This document shows positions 17,397 through 22,889 of a DNA stretch of 64,000 nt, one piece after another. The stretch comes from Tsuneonella troitsensis (GTDB lineage Bacteria; Pseudomonadota; Alphaproteobacteria; Sphingomonadales; Sphingomonadaceae): contig NZ_LMAU01000003.1 of NCBI RefSeq assembly GCF_001441535.1, forward strand, positions 62,001-126,000. Direction: 5' to 3'. The position numbers were made by a program, and so were the translations under genes. The notes under the pieces are model-generated. The model saw only the letters and a program-made list of their open reading frames with translations. It was not told the DNA's origin and searched no databases. The stretch's first letter is position 1; every line of letters starts with the position of its first letter.

Positions 17397-18029
17397 CTAA
17401 ATCGCGAGGAAGGCTGTCGCCTGTTCCTCGGTGGTTTCAAAATAACGCATGCCTGTGCCATCGACCCCTAAGTCGGTCATGCCGCAAACGTCGCGATACC
17501 AGGCCTCGGCTTGGGGCAGGGCGTGCAGCCCCACGCGTCCAGCGAACTCCTCGTGGAAACTGAGCGAGATCGCCGCGCCGAGTAAGATGCGCCCTACGCC
17601 CTTGAAGCGAGGAACAGCGGCCAGAGTTGGCCGATTCCACGGCGCACTCGCGAGCAGCACGACCTTCACCAGCGGCTTGCCTTTCTGCGAAGGCTCCTTT
17701 GCGAACCCTGCCGTTTGCGCAAACATCAAGCCTTGTGTGACGCCTTGGCCTTCGAGCGCGAAGGACGCCCAGTCAAGCCGACCCTCAATGGCATCGGCCT
17801 TGCTCGCCCACTGCCAGTGCGCATCCTGGATCATGCGCAGCTGGACAACTTCGTCGACATTTCCGCCGTTGGCCCTGATCTCGTCGAGATGGCGATCGAA
17901 TATGGGGCGCCATCGCGTGAGAAAATGATCCTTGTGCCGTTCCGCGACTGGGCTCCACAGATCGAGATCCGTCGGCTGGTTCGTCTCTCGATCGACAACC
18001 GAGAACGTCGCTAGCGGTTTATCAGACAC
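17397..18029 (-). CDS. GNAT-fold acetyltransferase-like protein
   Basis: A 210-residue protein with a GNAT-like core in its second half: strand LVKVVLLASAPWN, an acetyl-CoA loop resembling RFKGVGRILL, and the final strand region CGMTDLG then GMRYFE. The first 100 residues are unlike standard GNAT proteins, so substrate is unknown. GNAT proteins beside RHH genes can be tRNA-acetylating toxins (TacT/AtaT class), and the 71-residue RHH gene lies 10 bp upstream. This product is longer than typical GNAT toxins (about 160-175 residues), so a toxin role is only a possibility. Confidence 0.6.
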   Translation of the reverse strand: MSDKPLATFSVVDRETNQPTDLDLWSPVAERHKDHFLTRWRPIFDRHLDEIRANGGNVDEVVQLRMIQDAHWQWASKADAIEGRLDWASFALEGQGVTQGLMFAQTAGFAKEPSQKGKPLVKVVLLASAPWNRPTLAAVPRFKGVGRILLGAAISLSFHEEFAGRVGLHALPQAEAWYRDVCGMTDLGVDGTGMRYFETTEEQATAFLAI

Positions 18030-18039
18030 GCGATTGAGC

Positions 18040-18255
18040 TCAGCTCAGAACCATGAGTTCCGCTTTGTCCTTTGTCGCGGGGTCTTCCACGAAGACCTTT
18101 TCGCCACGCGAGATCCGATCCGATATCGATTGGTAAAGACGCAGCGCCTGACGCACCAGCGCGGTTTTCGAGAGGCCTTTCTCGTCGGCCAGCTTCTCCA
18201 CGATGTCCATTTCGATAGCGCTGAGGTTCAGCGTCATGGTCCGCTTGTCATTCAT
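18040..18255 (-). CDS. Ribbon-helix-helix DNA-binding protein
   Basis: A 71-residue protein with the RHH pattern: beta strand TMTLNLSAIEMDI, helix VEKLADEKGLSKTALVRQAL, and the conserved turn before the second helix. It heads the operon with the GNAT-like, XRE and ImmA genes. RHH dimers bind tandem short sites, and three TAGCTA boxes spaced 22 bp lie 57-107 bp upstream of its start codon, so autoregulation is plausible. It could also be the antitoxin for the GNAT-like product. Confidence 0.75.
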   Translation of the reverse strand: MNDKRTMTLNLSAIEMDIVEKLADEKGLSKTALVRQALRLYQSISDRISRGEKVFVEDPATKDKAELMVLS

Positions 18256-18312
18256 ATGCTTGCTCCGTGTTTCGCGCAGGTAATGCCAGAGAACGGTCCT
18301 GTCAACAGAAAT

Positions 18313-18362
18313 TAGCTACAAGATGGCCATTGACTAGCTATAATATGGCTACTACATAGCTA
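18313..18362. promoter_or_regulatory. Three TAGCTA boxes at 22-bp intervals in the divergent promoter region
   Basis: TAGCTA, itself a palindrome, occurs at 18313-18318, 18335-18340 and 18357-18362, an exact 22-bp period (about two helical turns). The first two belong to a 16-bp direct repeat, TAGCTAcAAgATGGCc and TAGCTAtAAtATGGCt. The second overlaps a TATAAT sequence (18339-18344). The array lies between the RHH operon and the ubiquitin-like operon and is the best candidate for their shared operator. A TTGACA on the minus strand (18299-18304) may be a -35 for the RHH operon. Confidence 0.7.
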
Positions 18363-18412
18363 TCGAGCGCCGCACTTTAACGGCTCTCGCCACACAGACC
18401 GGAGTGAATGCC

Positions 18413-18553
18413 ATGAAACGTAAATCGGAAGTCACCAGCCCCCGCGCCGCCAGCGCTGCCTCCAAGGTCCTGCGGGATCCGCGCTCGAGCAAGGCAGCCA
18501 AGACGGCGGCGGCATCGGCGCTGACCCAGCGCCCTAACCGCAAGACGAAGTAG
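18413..18553 (+). CDS. 46-residue basic peptide heading the ubiquitin-like operon
   Basis: The product begins MKRKSEVTSPRAASAASKVL and ends in RPNRKTK; it is very rich in Lys, Arg, Ala and Ser and has no hydrophobic core. A GGAG site lies 8 bases before the ATG. The following multiubiquitin-family gene starts 11 bases after the stop, so the two are in one transcript. Small Lys/Ser-rich proteins of this look occur in diverse bacterial genomes. In this place it could be a conjugation substrate or scaffold; that is speculation. Confidence 0.7.
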   Translation: MKRKSEVTSPRAASAASKVLRDPRSSKAAKTAAASALTQRPNRKTK

Positions 18554-18564
18554 GAGATGGACTC

Positions 18565-18819
18565 GTGAACAAGCCTGACAAAAAAACCGTTACCATCGTC
18601 GTCGAGGGCACCGAGCACGAGTGGCCCAAAGGCGACATCAGCTACGCCGAAGTCGTGACCCTAGAGGTGCCCGACTACGCACAGCACCCGGAGGTTACCT
18701 ACTCGGTGCTCTACAAGCGCGGCCATGGCAACAAGCCCGAAGGGACTCTCGTTCCCGGCGCGAGCGTCAAGGTCAAGGACGGGATGCTGTTCAATGTATC
18801 AGAAACTGGTCAGTCGTAA
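18565..18819 (+). CDS. Ubiquitin-like protein, multiubiquitin family, single domain
   Basis: An 84-residue beta-grasp protein from GTG 18565, with TAGGAG directly upstream. It shows the multiubiquitin-domain pattern: strand KTVTIVVEGTEHEW, then ISYAEVVTLE, then TYSVLYKRGHGNKPEGTLVP and the closing VKVKDGMLFNVS. Many relatives have two or more tandem domains; this has one. It ends GQS, without the C-terminal Gly-Gly of eukaryotic ubiquitin. Its last 26 bp overlap the E1-like gene. It should be activated by that E1-like protein and attached to an unknown target. Confidence 0.8.
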   Translation: MNKPDKKTVTIVVEGTEHEWPKGDISYAEVVTLEVPDYAQHPEVTYSVLYKRGHGNKPEGTLVPGASVKVKDGMLFNVSETGQS

Positions 18820-19993
18820 TCCCGACCTCGGCCGCCTGGCCGACAAGGGTTACGCAATCGCCTTCGACAGCAATTGCCTGATCGTTCGCGATATTCCCTA
18901 CCTCGATCAGACGGGCTCGCTCGCCTGGGGCTCGCTCGTCGCCAAGCTCGTCTTCATCGACCGTGAACGCGTCGAGCAGGACGACCATCAAGTCTATTTC
19001 GCGGGCTCGCCGCCGCATGGACTCGATGGGCAGGCGATCCGCAACCTCGGCGGTGGCCCGGCCACCATCCAGCTTTCAGCGTCCTGCAGCGACATCGTGG
19101 TCGAGCGTTCCTTCTCGAACAAGCCGCGGATCGCGGGTCGCTTTGCGGATTTCTTCGACAAGATAGAAAGTTATGTAGCAATCATCGCGGGTCCCGCGAT
19201 CGAGAAGTACGCTGCGAACCCGTTCACCTTCCGCGCTTGCGAGACCGTCGCCGAACATCCGGTGTTCAAGTTTCAGGACACCCTCACCAGTCGCGCGCAG
19301 ATCAGCGACCTCACTGCGAAACTTGAGAATGATATCGTTGCAATCATTGGCCTGGGCGGAACGGGTGGCCACTTGCTCGATGGCCTCGTCAAGACGCCTG
19401 TCCGCGAGATCCGTGGGTTCGACGGCGACCGTTTCCACGTCCACACAAGCTTCCGCTCGCCCGGGCGCCTCGACGAGCGCGAGCTTGGCCAGTTCAAGGC
19501 CGACGTGTATCGCGAACGCTATGCCCACTTTCGCCATGGGCTCACGCTCAAGCCGATCTACATCGATGAGACTTCCCGCGCCGAGCTAGAGGAGGTTACG
19601 TTCGCTTTCGTCTGCGTCGATAAGGGGTCCGCCCGGGCCGCGATCTTCGCGCTCCTCGCTAAGCTGGGCATTCCTTTCATAGACGTAGGCATGGGTCTGA
19701 GGCGCAAGGATGACGGGCTCGCCGGGATGCTTCGGGTCACGCACTACCCTGCGGATGAGGCGCTGGCGATGATGCGGCTCGGTTTGGCGGAGCTGAGCGA
19801 TGGACCCGGCGATCTATATCGCAACAATATTCAGATCGGCGAACTTAACGCCATCAATGCGGCGCTGGCGTTGGTGCGTTACAAGCAGGTGCGCGGCTTT
19901 TACCGCGAGGATGCCGCCTACAAGCACCTGCTGTTCGCAATTAACGACCTGTCGTCGGTGGGGGAGACGGATTTCGATGCACATGCGGCGTGA
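18794..19993 (+). CDS. DUF6791-ThiF protein: E1-like activating enzyme with N-terminal E2-like domain
   Basis: The start at 18794 gives 399 residues. About residues 1-150 match the DUF6791 type (MYQKLVSRNPDLGRLADKGY, then WGSLVAKLVFID and VYFAGSPPHGLDG), a domain found fused to bacterial E1 proteins and regarded as E2-like. About residues 180-399 are a ThiF/E1 adenylation domain with the nucleotide loop GLGGTGGH (about 186) and FVCVDKGSAR (about 272). No cysteine lies in the FIDVGMGLRRKDDG segment or after it, where classical E1 enzymes often have the thioester residue. The gene overlaps the ubiquitin-like gene by 26 bp and the DUF6527 gene by 17 bp. Confidence 0.82.
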   Translation: MYQKLVSRNPDLGRLADKGYAIAFDSNCLIVRDIPYLDQTGSLAWGSLVAKLVFIDRERVEQDDHQVYFAGSPPHGLDGQAIRNLGGGPATIQLSASCSDIVVERSFSNKPRIAGRFADFFDKIESYVAIIAGPAIEKYAANPFTFRACETVAEHPVFKFQDTLTSRAQISDLTAKLENDIVAIIGLGGTGGHLLDGLVKTPVREIRGFDGDRFHVHTSFRSPGRLDERELGQFKADVYRERYAHFRHGLTLKPIYIDETSRAELEEVTFAFVCVDKGSARAAIFALLAKLGIPFIDVGMGLRRKDDGLAGMLRVTHYPADEALAMMRLGLAELSDGPGDLYRNNIQIGELNAINAALALVRYKQVRGFYREDAAYKHLLFAINDLSSVGETDFDAHAA

Positions 19994-20384
19994 GGATGTC
20001 CGGTCGATGCCACCCAGCCTTGAGCCCGGGGTTCTCTACGTTTCGCGAGAATTCGAGACTGCGGCCCACCTGTGCGCGTGCGGCTGCGGGCGCAAAGTCC
20101 GCACTCCGCTGGGCCCCACCGAGTGGGAGGTAAGCGCCGGCACGCATGGGCCGAGCTTGTGGCCGTCTATCGGAAACTGGCAATTCCCGTGCCGCTCTCA
20201 TTACGTTATCCGGGATGGCGGCATTGAGTGGGCACGAACGTGGACACCCGCGCAGATCGCGAGGGGGCGGGACCGAGAAACCGCACGCCGTGCGCGCTAT
20301 TTTGGGCGTCGCGCCAGGTTGCCGTGGTGGAGCCGGCTCTGCGAATGGACTTGCAAGACGCTGTTCCGACGACCGCGCAATTGA
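19977..20384 (+). CDS. DUF6527 protein, last gene of the ubiquitin-like operon
   Basis: A 135-residue protein if the ATG at 19977 is used (GGGGGAG about 10 bases upstream); ATGs at 19983 and 20007 are alternatives. It shows the DUF6527 pattern: a Cys cluster HLCACGCGRK (Cys33, 35, 37), the segment LWPSIGNWQF and the motif CRSHYVI (Cys72, Ser74, His75), then GGIEW. These Cys/His residues could bind zinc. Proteins of this family are found with multiubiquitin/E1 genes and have been proposed to be a serine-type peptidase that processes the ubiquitin-like protein; that is from memory of the literature. The C-terminal 40 residues are Arg-rich. Confidence 0.75.
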   Translation: MHMRREDVRSMPPSLEPGVLYVSREFETAAHLCACGCGRKVRTPLGPTEWEVSAGTHGPSLWPSIGNWQFPCRSHYVIRDGGIEWARTWTPAQIARGRDRETARRARYFGRRARLPWWSRLCEWTCKTLFRRPRN

Positions 20385-20665
20385 CGCCAAAGCGACCGTC
20401 GGCTTCAACGCAACTGCCGCGCGTTTTGGGCCATCAGCCGCTCTTTGACCGGCCCGGGAGGTGGAGGGCCACCGCCCCCCCAATTCACATTAAGCGCATG
20501 GTGAGGAAAGGGACTCGCACGTAGCGAATGCGATGACCCAGGAGTGCATCCACTGATGTGGAGAACTTGGCGATTGGCCGCTGAGATTTGCTTTCCGGAG
20601 GTCCGCATTACCAAGCGCCGATCGCGAAGCAGTCGATGCGCTGTCGGCCCAAGAACCCGGTCGCC

Positions 20666-21301
20666 CTAGAGAGCTCTCCCAAACCAGATCACTCGCCCGA
20701 CCACGTGTACCTCTGAGCGGTTCATGTCGCTCCAGGTCGGGTATGCGGGATTGTCGCTGGCGATCGTAATCTGCTTGCCGCCGGGTTTGATGGCGACGCG
20801 CTTCACCACAAGTGCGTCGTCGGCGCGCAGGACATAAATCCCGTCACGAAGCCGTGATGCGTGATCGGATGCATCAACCAGTACTTCATCGCCGTCGCTG
20901 AGAGTGGGCTCCATGGAGTCGCCCATCACTCGCACGATTGAAAGACTAGCGCTCTTTGCCGCCGTCAGACTACGCAGCCAGCGCTCATCAAACCCGAAAC
21001 GTGTTTGAGCAGTCTCGCTCGCCGCCACGGCACCGAAACCCGCGGACGCTTCAACATCGAGCACGGGGATTTCCACAAGGCCGTCCCACACGACGTTAGC
21101 CGGACCGCCGAAGACCTGCTCATCGACGCCGAAGAAGCTCGCCAGGATCTTGCGGTCTGCATCGTCGAGCTTGCGGGGCGAGCCCCGCTTGATGAATTGC
21201 TGGATGTAGCTGGCATTGCGCCCCAGCAGCCTGGAGATCGCGGCATAGCCATATTTGTGCTTCTGGATCAGCCGGTCGAGTTCTTCCCTGACATTCTCCA
21301 T
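20666..21301 (-). CDS. LexA/CI-like repressor with S24 autopeptidase domain
   Basis: A 211-residue repressor. The N-terminal helix-turn-helix is around YGYAAISRLLGRNASYIQQF (residues 17-36). A cleavage-type Ala-Gly pair (A87-G88 in EASAGFG) precedes the S24 peptidase domain, which has nucleophile Ser129 in MGDSMEP and general-base Lys167 in LVVKRV. Proteins of this build (phage CI, SetR of SXT) self-cleave with RecA after DNA damage. A GTTC-N7-GTTC box, inverted repeats and a TTTCCTACA-like motif lie upstream. It is a strong candidate for the master repressor of transfer. Confidence 0.87.
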   Translation of the reverse strand: MENVREELDRLIQKHKYGYAAISRLLGRNASYIQQFIKRGSPRKLDDADRKILASFFGVDEQVFGGPANVVWDGLVEIPVLDVEASAGFGAVAASETAQTRFGFDERWLRSLTAAKSASLSIVRVMGDSMEPTLSDGDEVLVDASDHASRLRDGIYVLRADDALVVKRVAIKPGGKQITIASDNPAYPTWSDMNRSEVHVVGRVIWFGRAL

Positions 21302-21328
21302 GGTCGGTCCTTCATGCTTCTCGTCGGG

Positions 21329-21383
21329 TGTAGGATTCTTCCTAGACTCACGAGAGTCTTCCTAATAAGAACATAACAGGAAC
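21329..21383. promoter_or_regulatory. Operator region of the S24 repressor gene with a LexA-type box
   Basis: Within 55 bp lie, on the plus strand: TGTAGGATT (21329-21337, a variant of the shared motif), the inverted repeat TAGGA-ttct-TCCTA (21331-21344), a second inverted repeat AGACTC-acga-GAGTCT (21344-21359), and GAAC-N7-GAAC (21369-21383). The last reads GTTC-CTGTTAT-GTTC towards the repressor gene, matching the alphaproteobacterial LexA box. The region also precedes the plus-strand gene at 21415. Confidence 0.6.
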
Positions 21384-21414
21384 ACAAGCAAGATGCGAGT
21401 CGAGGTTAGTAGCA

Positions 21415-21732
21415 ATGACGTTGTTGGACCGGATCGAGATACATCTCATCAAGCACCGCATCTCCGCAACACGCTTCGGCCGCCGCGCAGTCGGTGACCC
21501 AAGGTTCGTACTCGACCTGAGAACGGGGAGGCGCCCCAGACGACGCACTCTTGAAAGGTTGAATGCCTATCTCGATCGGATCGAACGCGGCAGTGAAGGC
21601 AAAGGCCTTACGAGGACGGATCGTCTTCCTGCCGGTCCGCGAGCCTGTCAAAACGGCGAGCAACCTCCTGCCACAGCCGAGCCCCGTCCTTTTCACCACA
21701 TCGAGCAAGGGCGTCTATTCTCTCGGCAATGA
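21415..21732 (+). CDS. Small putative DNA-binding protein divergent from the S24 repressor
   Basis: A 105-residue basic protein beginning MTLLDRIEIHLIKHRISATR. Residues 18-50 (ATRFGRRAVGDPRFVLDLRT, then RRPRRRTLERLNAYL) resemble a compact helix-turn-helix of the kind found in small element regulators. It is divergent from the S24 repressor with the operator cluster between them, a cro/cI-like arrangement. The C-terminal 40 residues overlap the minus-strand DUF6961-like gene by 125 bp, so the real stop region or one of the two genes deserves caution. Confidence 0.6.
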   Translation: MTLLDRIEIHLIKHRISATRFGRRAVGDPRFVLDLRTGRRPRRRTLERLNAYLDRIERGSEGKGLTRTDRLPAGPRACQNGEQPPATAEPRPFHHIEQGRLFSRQ

Positions 21733-21811
21733 AAGAAGGCCCGCGATTGCCGTGTGCCTTCTCAACCCAAAGCGCCACGCCCCACAATTCCTGCTCTCGT
21801 GTGAGCGTCAC
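21608..21811 (-). CDS. DUF6961-like small protein
   Basis: A 67-residue protein from a GTG start at 21811, which overlaps the stop of the upstream 43-residue gene (ATGTGA). It begins VTLTREQELWGVALWVEKAH and contains ERIDALARCGEKDGARLWQE, a pattern I associate with DUF6961, a short helical family of sphingomonads. The open frame continues to 22003, but that part has no protein-like character and is displaced by another gene. Function is unknown. Confidence 0.65.
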   Translation of the reverse strand: MTLTREQELWGVALWVEKAHGNRGPSFIAERIDALARCGEKDGARLWQEVARRFDRLADRQEDDPSS

Positions 21812-21939
21812 ATCAGCCAACCGACAGCGCACGCGATCGCGAACAGCATCGCGGCCCCGATCACCCACGCTTCGAGATGGAGTTTCCAGGCGTTCGCTTC
21901 GTCCTCGGCGCGCTCTTCGTCGGTCTGCCAATCGCGCAT
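21808..21939 (-). CDS. 43-residue single-span membrane protein
   Basis: The product starts MRDWQTDEERAEDEANAWKL, an acidic soluble part of about 24 residues, and ends in one hydrophobic helix (VIGAAMLFAIACAVGWLM). Its ATG overlaps the stop of the nuclease gene by one base (TGATG), and its stop overlaps the next start (ATGTGA), so three genes are translationally coupled. That packing is the main evidence that this short frame is real. Function unknown. Confidence 0.65.
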   Translation of the reverse strand: MRDWQTDEERAEDEANAWKLHLEAWVIGAAMLFAIACAVGWLM

Positions 21940-22547
21940 CAGCACCACGACTCCCGCCGACCGGTCCAGGTGCGGGCCAGGTTTTCCGATACCAGCTGAT
22001 CACCTAACGATCTGCCACTTCGAATTATGACGCGAAGCTTGCGTCCGAACTGGTCCTCGTCGCGGTTTCCGATCGGGCGCAGCTCTAACTCGCCACCGTT
22101 GAGCAGCACCACAAGCCGATCGCGCGCACGAATACCTCTCTCGTACTCCGCATTGCATTTCGGCGAGGAAATCTCCGGCGTGTCGATATCGGCAATGCGG
22201 ATCTTCACGCCCTCGAGCCAGATCGTGTCGCCATCTACCACGCACGTCTTTCGAATAGTTCCGCACACGGCGAAGCTATGCATCGCCCTTGCTTGCGCGC
22301 TCGCCGTACTGAATCGACAGTTGATTCCGACGAGCCCGCCGATAGCTCCCGCCAGCAGACCACCGCCAACAAGCATCGCGAGCGATCGGCGTTTCGCCCG
22401 TTTCTGCCGATGTAACTCCTGGCGGAAGTCGAAGATCACCGCCCCCGGTTTGCCAACACGCTGCTTCTCTGATCTGCGCTGGAACGTCATGCAAATGCCA
22501 GCCAAGTCGTTCTGAGGATCGCGTGCTTCATTAGGATTGTCTGCCAT
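21939..22547 (-). CDS. Membrane-anchored thermonuclease (SNase) family protein
   Basis: A 202-residue protein with a transmembrane segment at about residues 56-75 (LAMLVGGGLLAGAIGGLVGI) and a staphylococcal-nuclease-like domain after it: VVDGDTIWLEGVKIRIADID, DTPEI, a basic ARDRL helix and DQFGRKLRV. The Asp and Arg residues match the calcium and phosphate site of the family. The domain should face the periplasm. Such nucleases are frequent on conjugative elements; a part in degrading incoming or transferred DNA is possible but unproven. It heads a three-gene coupled operon. Confidence 0.82.
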   Translation of the reverse strand: MADNPNEARDPQNDLAGICMTFQRRSEKQRVGKPGAVIFDFRQELHRQKRAKRRSLAMLVGGGLLAGAIGGLVGINCRFSTASAQARAMHSFAVCGTIRKTCVVDGDTIWLEGVKIRIADIDTPEISSPKCNAEYERGIRARDRLVVLLNGGELELRPIGNRDEDQFGRKLRVIIRSGRSLGDQLVSENLARTWTGRRESWC

Positions 22548-22678
22548 CGCCGATGCAAAGGTCCAAGTCCGGCATATCGTATTCCCGAAACTTTTGAGTT
22601 AAGTTGCTGGCTGCGCGCCTCCAACGTCTCCCAGGAAGAGCAGAGGTGGGCGGTTCTGGTTCGTGAAGGAGTTGGTCG

Positions 22679-22888
22679 ATGAGTGATCCAGACAAATCCA
22701 GGAACTCCGGCGGCCAGGATTGGCAGGGCTTTCGCGAGGTCGACCGGGCTATCGCCGACGACCGAATGGCTGCATACACCTGGAAGAAGGCCTGGGCCGA
22801 TCCATGGGAGCGAAGGGCCCTGATCTTTGCCGGGATCATTGCGCTCGGCTTCATCGCATATGTGATAATCTACGACGGGTTGATTTGA
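22679..22888 (+). CDS. Small C-tail-anchored membrane protein
   Basis: A 69-residue protein starting MSDPDKSRNSGGQDWQGFRE, with a GAAGGAG site about 8 bases before the ATG. The first 48 residues are charged; the last 20 (ALIFAGIIALGFIAYVIIYD) form one membrane helix. It is convergent with traG and ends one base before the traG stop codon. It is unrecognised, and could be an entry-exclusion-like or transfer-linked protein by position only. Confidence 0.6.
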   Translation: MSDPDKSRNSGGQDWQGFREVDRAIADDRMAAYTWKKAWADPWERRALIFAGIIALGFIAYVIIYDGLI

Positions 22889-22889
22889 T

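Noticed and set aside
18313-18362. CRISPR or iteron array at the TAGCTA repeats
   Set aside because: Only three short boxes with no spacer-like units and no rep gene nearby; operator sites fit better.
20385-20665. Possible gene or tRNA between the DUF6527 gene and the S24 repressor
   Set aside because: No ORF with support and no cloverleaf or T-loop sequence seen in these 281 bp.
21812-22003. N-terminal extension of the DUF6961-like gene
   Set aside because: The region encodes a 43-aa membrane protein coupled on both sides; the extension has Arg-rich shadow composition.
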